In this document: piece by piece, positions 1-10,533 of the stretch
How positions within the stretch are numbered: the stretch's first letter is position 1
How the letters are laid out: each line of letters opens with the position of its first letter
Assembly (NCBI GenBank): GCA_027596945.1
Contig: JADGJH010001315.1
Location: 1-10,714 of the forward strand
Source: Physocladia obscura
Taxonomy: Eukaryota; Chytridiomycota; Chytridiomycetes; Chytridiales; Chytriomycetaceae
Direction: 5' to 3'
DNA length: 10,714 nt
The notes under the pieces: model-generated
The model's input: only the letters and a program-made list of their open reading frames with translations
What the model was told of the DNA's origin: nothing
The model's database searches: none
Program-made: the position numbers and the translations under genes

Positions 1-1574
<1,574 letters not shown>

Positions 1575-1670
1575 TTCAGACCTTTTTTCGTTTGATTTGT
1601 TTGACGTTCTTCGGTTCCTTTTTTTTCTTCTTTCAGTCTGCCTTGGCGCATTATTACCGTAATCGCAATA
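1575..1670. promoter_or_regulatory. Divergent promoter region between SRPK and DPH5
   Basis: Only 96 bp separate the two opposed start codons (SRPK ATG at 1574 on minus, DPH5 ATG at 1671 on plus), so both promoters must lie here or overlap the genes. It is pyrimidine-rich on the plus strand and has no TATA box. It holds a TGACGT half-site (1602-1607). It also holds a long pyrimidine tract ending TTTCAG at 1631-1636, 34 nt before the DPH5 ATG, which would make a good 3' splice site for a 5'-UTR intron or leader. Confidence 0.65.
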
Positions 1671-3027
1671 ATGCTCTACATAGTTGGACTCGGACTTGGC
1701 GACGAAATGGACATTACGGTGAAGGGACTCGCGGCCGTTCAGTCATGCGCGCGCGTCTATCTCGAAGCGTACACTTCTGTACTGACCGTACCGAAAGAAC
1801 GCCTAGAGAAACTTTATGGCCGCCAAGTCCTAATCGCCGATCGCGAAATGGTCGAATCGGACCTGAATGCTATTCTTGATCAGGCCGATATCGTTAACGT
1901 TGCTTTTCTAGTTGTAGGGGATCCATACGGGTAAAAAACCAAAAACGAATAACAACAGCAAATCATAGTTAAACGCGAGTTCAACTAGCGCAATAAATAT
2001 ATATAAATGCGAGAGCACAGCAAAAATTATACCAAAGATCGTTACAAAATAATAATAATAAATAAAAATAGTGCCACTACTCACACTGACCTCGTCCTGC
2101 GGGCAAAAGAACTAAACATCCCTGTGACATCAATTCACAATGCAAGCATCATGAATGCCGTCGGATGCTGCGGTCTTCAGCTCTACAACTATGGCCAAAC
2201 TATCTCTATCGTTTTTTTCCTCGATAACTGGCGCCCTGATTCTTTTTATGACAAAATTCGCGCAAATAGGGCGATTAAATTACATACTCTGTGTTTACTG
2301 GATATTAAAGTTAAGGAACAGTCTATTGAAAATATGGCGCGGTATATTATTTTTTTCTTCTTTTTCTTTTGATTTCGAGATATCCGAGCGGCGTAAGAGT
2401 TGTTTTTTTCTCGGATGCTGTTAGAGCATTTTCCAGCAATTCTTTTTTTTGAAATTTTTCGGATTAAACATCGCAAAAAATAATCGAGCGATTTTATTCA
2501 CCACTCAAGAAACAAAAAACTAAGATAAGCGAAGATAGAGAATAGCAAGCCTAAAAAAAAAACAACAACGCGTAAAGCGAAAATGAGGCAGGTCAACAAC
2601 ACACTCCCATAAAATTGACGTTAAAAATAATAAACAAAAATAAGTGGCCGGAAGATATACGAACCGCCGAGATTTATGACAGTAAATCAAGCAATCGAAC
2701 AATTACTCGAAATAGAAGAGAAACGCGACGAAAATGGTATTTTTCTTTTCATCTTCCATTACACTCACAACTTTTAACAAAAAATACTTATTTTAAATTA
2801 CAGTATACTCCAAACATACAATCGGCGTGGGGCTTTCGCGTGTGGGTGCATCGGATCAAAAGATTGTCGCAGGGACCCTTGAAGAGCTTCTGGATGTTGA
2901 TTTCGGAGAACCGTTGCATAGTCTTGTCCTTGCGGGCGAAATGCATTTCTTGGAAGCGGATATATTGCGGACGTATGCTGTTAATGTGGATACTTTCAAC
3001 AAGTACGCAATTGTTTCGGAGCATTGA
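1671..3027 (+). CDS. DPH5: Diphthine methyl ester synthase (DPH5), 4 exons
   Basis: Exons are 1671-1930, 2072-2341, 2645-2736 and 2804-3027 (846 nt, 281 aa). Human DPH5 is about 285 aa. The enzyme uses S-adenosylmethionine to multiply methylate the modified histidine of elongation factor eEF2 in diphthamide synthesis, in the cytosol. The protein starts [16 protein letters not shown], the usual N-terminus of the family. It has the SAM-site motif VGDPYGATTHTDL (82-94, split by intron 1), [19 protein letters not shown] (108-126), [38 protein letters not shown] and [11 protein letters not shown] near the C-terminus. All three introns (141, 303, 67 bp) rejoin conserved blocks exactly. The gene is divergent from SRPK and convergent with the Tda10-like gene, and its AATAAA lies only 6 nt after the stop. 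Confidence 0.97.
2342..2644 (+). other. 303-bp intron 2 of DPH5
   Basis: The donor GTATAT follows the codon pair for Met-Ala, and the acceptor ATAAG restores Arg as CG|T. This gives [11 protein letters not shown], the family sequence. The length is a multiple of three but it has early in-frame stops. It is AT-rich with T runs, and I see no gene or RNA in it. Confidence 0.88.
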
Positions 3028-3032
3028 CAAAA

Positions 3033-3038
3033 AATAAA
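3033..3038 (+). terminator. AATAAA poly(A) signal of DPH5
   Basis: A perfect AATAAA begins 6 nt after the TGA of DPH5 and implies a very short 3' UTR. It faces the signal of the convergent gene across less than 35 bp. Confidence 0.65.
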
Positions 3039-3065
3039 TGAAAAAATTAAAGTTACTTTTCAATT

Positions 3066-3071
3066 TTTATT
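3066..3071 (-). terminator. AATAAA poly(A) signal of the Tda10-like gene
   Basis: AATAAA on the minus strand starts 16 nt downstream of the TAA at 3089-3087. Cleavage some 10-30 nt further on would fall at or past the DPH5 signal. Confidence 0.6.
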
Positions 3072-3086
3072 TTTTTCGTTTTGTCA

Positions 3087-4364
3087 TTATATTGTTGTAG
3101 TATTCAAAATCTCCCTATTTTTGCCAATCAATATTTTAACATGCCTCGAATCATGTTTCGCAAAAAACCCATTCTCTTCAAGATCTGGCAATCCGATGAT
3201 ATATTGAGGAATAAAGCGCGAAATAAAATCACAAAACTAAAAAAAAAAAAAGCATTCCTTTAAACAACTTCAAAAATATCCAAAAACCGATTTTTCAACC
3301 TGCTTCACACTAAGTCCGACACTAAAATCTCCGGCTTTCGTTCTCATCGACTCCTCCTGCTCAATTCGCCAATCATAAACAACTGTAATATCCTCGACGA
3401 AAATATGCACAAATACGTCAATAAACTTATAAACGACATTCTGGAAATCTGCAAGATTCGCTTGTACTTGCATCAAATTATCGAGTGTCACGAGATTCGG
3501 ATCGAAAACATGATCAGACGTGTTTTCGAAGATCGATGAAGCGTTGTTGATTATTCGTTCGACACGGGAACTGTCGAGGACGGCTTGAAAGCCTAGACAC
3601 CATCCTTCAAACAGGATAACGTCGACAGGGAGAGTTGCTGTGTTCCATTCTGCCTGTGGATATTTTTATAATTTATTTATTTTTTTGCTGTGTCACGTTA
3701 TATATATCTAAAATGATACTTTCTCTTACAATATTGCAACGGTCCCCACGACCGCCTCTCAAACTTTTATCAAACCTCGGAATTTTTAGCGTTTTAAACG
3801 TTTCTTCATTTCCATCACCCTCATGAGAAGCAGTAACTATCCGTTGCTTGCTTGCGACACGTTCAAAAAAATTAAGTAACAGCGGTATATCATGTGTTCC
3901 TGGATTTCCTCGGTATTCGAGCAACGGGTTGTTTGGATTCTCGTGTCTGATTTTCTGTTGGTCGGTGAATGAATAGTAAAAATCGTCAAGGGAGAAGCAT
4001 ATTGCTTTTAAGTTGTAGGTTGTTTCTAGTAAGCGAATGAGCTGGATATTCAGTACGGGGAAAATAACGGTTAAAATAATGTTTGTTTTTTTTCTTTCAA
4101 TAATCTGGTTCAATACATTGGCTGTGAGCGTTGTTTTTCCTGAACCTTGCGGTCTAATTATATATTATACAAAAAAGCTAAGTCAGTATTTTTTGATATT
4201 TTGCAGTTGTTGTACTACCCGCTGATTCCAACGACTAACGGAGCCGACGGTGATTTCCTCTTTGCTCGTTCGTAATTAAGATTCTCTCTACTCTTGATTC
4301 CAAGCTCAGCTCCGCGTAAGCGAATGAAATTGTCAATGATGTGATCAAGAACAATTTGATTCAT
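3087..4364 (-). CDS. TDA10: Tda10 / D-glycerate 3-kinase-like P-loop kinase, 5 exons
   Basis: Exons are 4364-4219, 4153-4117, 4041-3730, 3653-3300 and 3236-3087 (999 nt, 332 aa). The start is fixed by an in-frame TAA just upstream. The family includes yeast Tda10 (YGR205W, ATP-binding, poorly understood) and plant glycerate kinase, which makes 3-phosphoglycerate from glycerate and ATP. Visible motifs are VVGISGPQGSGKTTL (Walker A, 49-56), FSLDDFYYS (Asp80-Asp81, the family's DDFY), GNPGTHDIPLL, PRFDKSLRGGRGDR, LPVDVILFEGWCLGF (174-187) and VVYDWRIEQEESMR, the WRxxQE motif. The last exon supplies FISRFIPQY and LIGKNRE, matching the family's RYMPAY and C-terminal strand; without it the protein would be cut short. 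Intron 2 (4116-4042, 75 bp) is in frame and lacks stops; I call it an intron because removal restores family spacing. Substrate is not provable from sequence. Confidence 0.88.
4042..4116 (-). other. 75-bp stop-free in-frame intron in the Tda10-like gene
   Basis: The donor is GTATTG and the acceptor ATCCAG, with TACTGAA as a possible branch site. Phase is 0, the length is 25 codons and there is no stop. Removing it gives 29 residues from GKT to DDF, close to the 31 in yeast Tda10; keeping it gives 54. Confidence 0.75.
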
Positions 4365-4460
4365 TTATTTTTGTGATAAAAAAATTATGCTCCGCCTATT
4401 TTTGCACTTGCTGACAGCGTTTACAATATTCAATCTTTAATCACAATTTTAATAAGGTTC

Positions 4461-4466
4461 TTTATT
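4461..4466 (-). terminator. AATAAA poly(A) signal of the MINPP-like gene
   Basis: A perfect AATAAA on the minus strand lies 131 nt after the MINPP stop (4597-4599). The next gene's ATG at 4364 follows about 97 bp later, so the Tda10-like promoter must fit in that gap. I see no TATA box there. Confidence 0.6.
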
Positions 4467-4596
4467 GGTAAAAAGCAACAAGTCAATCGAAACTAGACAA
4501 AATAAAGGAAAAAGAAAATAATAATGCCGAAGGAAGCAAAACTGTAAGAATATATATTTAGTATCCGTAGTGTTCTATATAACCTAGTTATAAATG

Positions 4597-6126
4597 TCAA
4601 TTGTTATCGGCAGGGGAGTTAAGTGCTGCAATAATATTCGCCAATGGAGTTTGTGCTGTGTTGGGAAAAGTTGCAGCTCCGCCAATTGTCGGGATGAAAT
4701 TTCCACAAACAGCTTTGTCAAAATCACATCCTATTTTATCGGATAATACATTCCGAAAAGTGTCTAATGGACAAATAATGGCAGGGCACCCTGGAACCAC
4801 GATGGGAATTTCATCCGATGACACCCGCACAAATTTTCCCTCTGTCCCATTATCGATGTCACTGTCACCACAGTCCAGCAGCTCAATCATGACATTTGCC
4901 GCAAAAGGCGAAAAGCGCGCAGATCTAAATGTTCGGTTTACAATCTGCTCTGGCGTCATACCAGGAGACAATGGAATCACATTTTGAAACAGGCCAAGTG
5001 TAGTAATAATTGGCACAATCGTTTCCGCATGCGCAAACTTGAACACTGCCGTCGGCGATGTCGAGGCGTTCGCCAGCATCATGTCAATATTCTTGTTCCA
5101 CGTTGTCAACAACGAACAAGCAAGCATCCCATCAATTGCAACGGCATATCCTTTAATGAAATTGAAAGACAAATCATTTGAAAAATCTGCTGTGGACAAT
5201 TCTGCCGCCGTAAACAATCCACAGAATCGCGATTGCAGACCTTGCAATGTGTTATCGAACGAGCAGAGATCAAACATTGTCTTGACTTGTGCAAGTGTAA
5301 GACTTTGTACTCCAACCAGTCTCGCTATACGTTTGGCGATTGCAAGGTAGTTAACCGCGTTAAACACATCATCGGGTTGAGTAAGATTCTTCTGCGCAGC
5401 TGCCTCATTCAAGTAAGTTGTGCAAGAATCAAAAGCTCTTAAATCTGCATCCAACGTTCTTGGCACAACAGCATTGAACAGCGAAATTACAGCCGCCTCA
5501 GCCGCGCCACAGTTATCCCCAAACAGCCCCGAAATAAATGCCTGACCACTTGCAATTGCACGCGAGACGTTCGTTGCTTGCCAAGATATTCTCCGTGAAT
5601 CTGCAACAAGCCTTGGAAACCGAGCAGCGACGCGTTTTGCAAGATTCACGTGGTCATGCTGACCCTGGCCTGACAGAATTCCGGCGTTTGCAAACGTAGA
5701 GGGCAGCGAAAAATTGGATAAAAAAGCGTATTGCGCAGATGTGATGTTTTTAGCAGCCATCTGTGTCTGAAAAGTCGTCATTGTTGCCAAATTTCCTTCA
5801 GTATTTTTTTAGTAACTTGAAAAGAATCAGAAATTGTAACCTGATGTTGGATTTCGGGTTCCATGTCGCGCAACCATCTGCACTTGAATAACCGTGCAGT
5901 TGCTACTTGCATTGACAAAATTCGGAATAGGGTATCGCGACTTTGTTCCAATCTCAATTAACGAAGCGACCGAATCCGTAGTAGGCAAATGCGTATCCAC
6001 ACTCGGAGGATCCAAAGGAAAAGTCTGATTCTGGATTACGACAACGGGATTTGTTACTGTGCTCTGCGCAGCAATAGCTGTGGTAACTAAGGCGATTTGA
6101 ATAAAATTGATAAACGTAAGGAGCAT
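4597..6126 (-). CDS. MINPP1: Secreted MINPP-type histidine phosphatase (multiple inositol polyphosphate phosphatase / phytase)
   Basis: Exons are 6126-5841 and 5795-4597 (1485 nt, 494 aa; human MINPP1 is about 487). The 45-bp intron (donor GTTACA, acceptor CTGAAG) joins ARHGTRNPTS to GNLATMTTF, the usual position after the catalytic loop. The family removes phosphates from InsP6 and related inositol phosphates through a phosphohistidine. Visible: a hydrophobic signal peptide (about 1-20, MLLTFINFIQIALVTTAIAA), catalytic RHGTRNP (His88), SRAIASGQAFISGLFG, and proton-donor motif FAHAETIVP (HAE at 351-353). HAE rather than HD marks the MINPP branch, not fungal PhyA phytases. The C-terminal region has VPGCPAIICPLDTF and CDFDKAVCGN. 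Many N-x-S/T sequons and cysteines fit a secreted or lumenal protein. It ends in DNN, with no KDEL-type retention signal, so export or lysosomal location is more likely than ER residence. Confidence 0.92.
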
Positions 6127-6140
6127 TTGGCTTTCGCAGG

Positions 6141-6158
6141 TTTTTTTTTTTTTTTTTT
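6141..6158. repeat. T18 run (A18 in the MINPP leader RNA)
   Basis: Eighteen consecutive T on the plus strand. It lies between the MINPP TATA box and its ATG, so if transcription starts about 30 bp after the TATA box, the messenger carries an A18 stretch ending 14 nt before the start codon. Confidence 0.85.
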
Positions 6159-6232
6159 GACAATGCAAAGGCAAGCCGCCAAAAAACGATTTGTTCGACA
6201 CCGAAATGGAAATAGACTTTCAAAATAGCCTA

Positions 6233-6240
6233 TATTTATA
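6233..6240 (-). promoter_or_regulatory. TATA box (TATAAATA) of the MINPP-like gene
   Basis: TATAAATA on the minus strand lies 107-114 nt before the MINPP ATG. It is a textbook TATA sequence, correctly oriented. This suggests a regulated gene, in contrast with the apparently TATA-less divergent promoters elsewhere in the window. Confidence 0.6.
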
Positions 6241-6569
6241 AAAAAATTCGTATTTCCGGCAAATTTGACAGATGAACTTGTTGGAATGTCAATAAATTCA
6301 TTCTTTCCTCTCCTTGAAATCTCTTTTATCGTCTGTCTTCGGCTAATCTCCTCAACCTTGTTAGCGCTTCTCAACAGAACTGAATCAAAGTTACCCATAA
6401 TTCTTTATGTTTTCCGAAACACAAAAAAAACTATTCCCACTGATATTCACAGTGGACTCATATGCTATTAGAATAAAATCAATCGCATATGACTACTCTG
6501 TGTTAAAACTAATTTTTGGTTGAAAGGCAAGCAAATTACTTGGGTTTTGAAAACAAAACAAACACAACA

Positions 6570-6575
6570 CACGTG
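6570..6575. promoter_or_regulatory. E-box CACGTG upstream of MINPP
   Basis: CACGTG reads GTCACGTG on the MINPP strand, the extended form bound by bHLH factors such as Cbf1, USF or TFEB. It is about 444 nt before the ATG. A single hexamer can occur by chance. Confidence 0.3.
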
Positions 6576-6840
6576 ACTTAAAACAACACTTTCTTTTTCG
6601 ATTGTGCACGATAACAATCAAATAGACAGTAAAAACGCTACTTAATTCATATAAACCAGCTAGTAGCTAGAAAATAGCCCACAGAGAGAAATAAAAGATT
6701 TTTAAATGGGGCCGGCAATATTTTTTGAGTGGTAGGGGTGGAAATCATACCAAAAGTGATCGTCAATAGTCGGCAGCGGCTTAAACCAAAGGTTTAGAAT
6801 CCCGTTGGCTCTGAAATTATTTTCCTTTAACTTAAAGCTT

Positions 6841-6880
6841 TGAAACGTCGGCTTAGAAGATGAAACGTCGGCTTAGAAGC
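6841..6880. repeat. Tandem 20-bp direct repeat, two copies
   Basis: TGAAACGTCGGCTTAGAAGA at 6841-6860 is followed at once by the same sequence ending in C at 6861-6880 (19 of 20 identical). A weaker third start, TGAAAACGT, follows at 6881. It lies in the non-coding gap and no known element is recognised. Confidence 0.9.
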
Positions 6881-7116
6881 TGAAAACGTAACTGAAACAT
6901 GGGTGACAGTTGAGTATTTCTTCAATTATGGTGCAATTATTCAGGCCACCGTAAAAGACTGTGGCAAATTTTAAATGAACTCATCCACCTTTTTTTCTCT
7001 TCAATAAATGTACGGGAAAAAAAAATTCTGGTAAAAATAAAAGTTAAAAAAAGAATCAAAAGGGTTGAAATGGCCTTATTTCCCGCTTGCAAAAAAGATT
7101 AATTGAAATACATTAA

Positions 7117-7130
7117 CTCTGCATGCAGAG
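7117..7130. repeat. 14-bp perfect palindrome CTCTGCATGCAGAG
   Basis: The sequence equals its own reverse complement over all 14 bases and begins 7 nt after the PP2A stop codon, within the 3' UTR. It could be a dimer-protein site or an RNA dimerisation or hairpin element. No function is known to me. Confidence 0.85.
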
Positions 7131-7137
7131 AAATGCT

Positions 7138-8606
<1,469 letters not shown>

Positions 8607-8678
8607 TTTTGGTTTGTTGGCCAGAGTTTGGTTTTCAAAATCCAAAAAGAAAGAGACACCCTGTGCAAAAAGGGCAGA
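8607..8678. promoter_or_regulatory. Divergent promoter region between PP2A and the Rho GEF
   Basis: Just 72 bp separate the PP2A ATG (8606, minus) from the Rho GEF ATG (8679, plus). Both transcripts must start within this space or inside the opposite gene's first exon. There is no TATA box. The plus strand has T/G-rich then A/G-rich halves. Confidence 0.6.
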
Positions 8679-10358
8679 ATGGATCCAGCTCAAATTCCTG
8701 ATATTCTCGGTAATAATGCCCAACACAATTTAACCGATACCGCCAATCTACATTGGTGCTGTTTTAATCTTCACTCTCGCAATACACTGTAGATCCACCG
8801 CTGCTGCGATCGCCGTTGTATTCAGCTGATGCAATGGTGTTGCTTGCTCCTCATCTGATAGATGCCATCTCGGTTGGACTACCTGACGTAATTCGCTCAA
8901 TGCTTATTGATTCGTTTATATTCTTCCACTCACCAACGAATACTTTCAGGATGCATGGGACTGGACTTCCACAGTCGTCACCTGGATCTCAAACCCAACG
9001 CAAACTGCTGGCGATGTGAGTGCGATCAGTTACATATAGTGCATGAGGTTGATTGCACTGTTTAGACTTCCGAACCATTCTTCCATCTGGTGTATGATCC
9101 ATCAGGGAAAAATAGAGGCTACACAGTGCAGGAGATTTTGGTGACGGAACAGTCATATTTTCAAGAGTTGGGCATCATCAAGAACGTATGGTTCACATGA
9201 TCCTTGCAACACAGAAAATTAAAAACGAACACAGATTATCAAAAAGAAGCTTATTGACGCCAAAATTATTACGCAATTCTCAATCAACGCTATTTTCGGT
9301 GGTATAGACGAACTCTACGATCTACACAATAAAATTCTCGATGAACTCATGGAAGCTTGCTCTTTGGAAAGCTGGATCCCCGAAAAATCCGTCATTGGCG
9401 ATATATTTCTCAAGCATGTACAAGAATTCGAACGAGCTTACGTTGTTTACATTGACGGAAAGAAAAATTCGGACGACACGATTGAAAAAGAAGCGGCGTC
9501 GACAGAAAACAACGGCCAATTTAAAACATTTTTATCTCAGTGCTTGCGAAGCCGTGAAACGAAATTCACAGATTTGAAAGAATTATTATTGAGACCTATG
9601 CAAAGAACAACTCGGTACCCACTATTATTGCGAGGTTTTGGAACTGTTTTTTTTTCTTTCTTATTTTTGATACTCAAATAATATTTGGGGAAATAGAACT
9701 ATACAAACGAACGCCTGATGACCATCCCGATAAAGAATTTATTAAAGAAGCTGTCGATACGATGAGTGAAATTGCCAACAAAGTTGATAAAAAGCTTCAA
9801 TCAATCCAACATATTGCACAACTCTTCCAAGCACAACGTGAAACACGCGACTGCCCCGCAACACTCATCAACGACAAAAGAAGATGTCTCATGGAAATGG
9901 AAGCCGTAGATCCAAAAAACTCCAACATCAAGTACAAATTGTTTTTATGCAGCGATCTTCTTATGGTCACACTTGTTGAACTCAAAGCAGTTGGTGGCTT
10001 ATTTGCGAACCGCACACCGACTGTCGCCGCTGGCGGACCCGGTGGTCCAGGCAGTGGCGGACGACGCAAGTTCAAGTTTGTGCGGTGGATTGATTTGGCA
10101 GATATTTCTGACACAATTGACGATCCTACAGCTGAACTTTTGAGAATAAGGATGGAGCAGCCTGGGAATGATAGTTTGTCGACGCCGGTTATGACCAATG
10201 GACAGCCGTTTTCGTTGGCCGTTGAGTTTAAAATGGATACCCAAGCGCATGGGGCTGCTCAACGGCGTGGTGATTTTATTCGGACATTGCGGAATGAAAT
10301 CAAGATGCATAAGAAGAAAAAGGCTGGCGAAATTGTTGAAAATAATGATTTTGAATAA
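8679..10358 (+). CDS. Rho guanine nucleotide exchange factor, DH-PH, ECT2-like, 6 exons
   Basis: Exons are 8679-8709, 8793-8887, 8950-9015, 9066-9185, 9235-9634 and 9697-10358 (1374 nt, 457 aa). Introns are 83, 62, 50, 49 and 62 bp and keep frame throughout. It is a catalyst of GDP-GTP exchange on a Rho-type GTPase. The DH domain runs from about 81 to 275: RGYTVQEILVTEQSYFQEL (CR1), IFGGIDELYDLHNKIL, then LLLRPMQRTTRYPLLLREL (CR3, split by intron 5). The PH domain (about 290-445) has KLFLCSDLLMVT, a Gly/Pro-rich loop (AAGGPGGPGSGG), FVRWIDLADISD and an EF.MDTQ...DFIRTLRNEI helix. CPATLIND and the PH strands resemble animal ECT2, but the first 80 residues are too short for BRCT domains. The start and the three small 5' exons rest on frame consistency only. 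The tail is Lys-rich and then acidic. Confidence 0.85.
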
Positions 10359-10367
10359 AGAAATAAA
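10354..10367 (+). terminator. Two AATAAA signals at the Rho GEF stop codon
   Basis: The first AATAAA (10354-10359) contains the stop codon itself (GAA TAA A). The second is at 10362-10367. Either could direct cleavage of the Rho GEF transcript within about 30 nt, giving a very short 3' UTR. Confidence 0.6.
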
Positions 10368-10391
10368 ATTTTCAAACCTTGTTTCAGTGTT

Positions 10392-10397
10392 TTTATT
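10392..10397 (-). terminator. AATAAA on the minus strand
   Basis: A perfect minus-strand hexamer, 137 nt past the stop of the possible gene at the right edge. It faces the Rho GEF signals and would make another convergent pair. Confidence 0.35.
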
Positions 10398-10533
10398 GTT
10401 TCGAATCTGTAATTCCTCTACCTGTTTCTATTTCTTATTAGCATCGAGAATGAACCGCTTTTAAGCTCTTAAAATAAATTGCGTTTATATAGAGATACCA
10501 ATAACTTTGTTTTCCGACCCCAGTGTGTAAGAA

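Larger units (their letters stand above)
6241..7137. other. 897-bp non-coding gap between MINPP and PP2A
   Basis: This is the only large gap in an otherwise packed window. The PP2A 3' UTR occupies the right end and the MINPP upstream region the left end. No exact minus-strand AATAAA for PP2A was found; AATAAG near 7075 could serve. The gap holds an E-box (6570-6575), a tandem 20-bp repeat (6841-6880), a self-complementary segment (6711-6809) and a 14-bp palindrome (7117-7130). No protein-coding stretch resembling a known family was seen. Confidence 0.7.

Noticed and set aside
3270..3299. Tda10-like protein ending at the TGA read through from exon 4 (VEKSVFGYF)
   Set aside because: A GTTGAA donor and TTTAG acceptor join to a further exon that restores the family's RYMPAY-like motif (RFIPQY) and LIGKNRE, so the earlier stop is intronic.
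6087..6398. Minus-strand open frame starting MGNFDSVLLRSANK, overlapping the MINPP promoter
   Set aside because: It runs through the TATA box and the A18 tract into MINPP exon 1 in a different frame, and no donor or acceptor links it sensibly to MINPP. It resembles no known protein.
6711..6809. tRNA-like segment: GCCGGC can pair with GTTGGC about 90 nt on, and GGTTTAGAATCCC recalls a tRNA B box
   Set aside because: The B box has an extra base, the T-arm forms only a 3-nt loop, no anticodon arm or good A box could be drawn, and the length is too great for an ordinary tRNA. A degenerate tRNA-derived repeat remains possible but unsupported.
9001..9019. Rho GEF N-terminal frame ending at TGA 9017-9019 (peptide ending RKLLAM)
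   Set aside because: That reading skips the GTAATT donor at 8888. Splicing 8887 to 8950 puts the next exon in the frame that runs into the DH domain.
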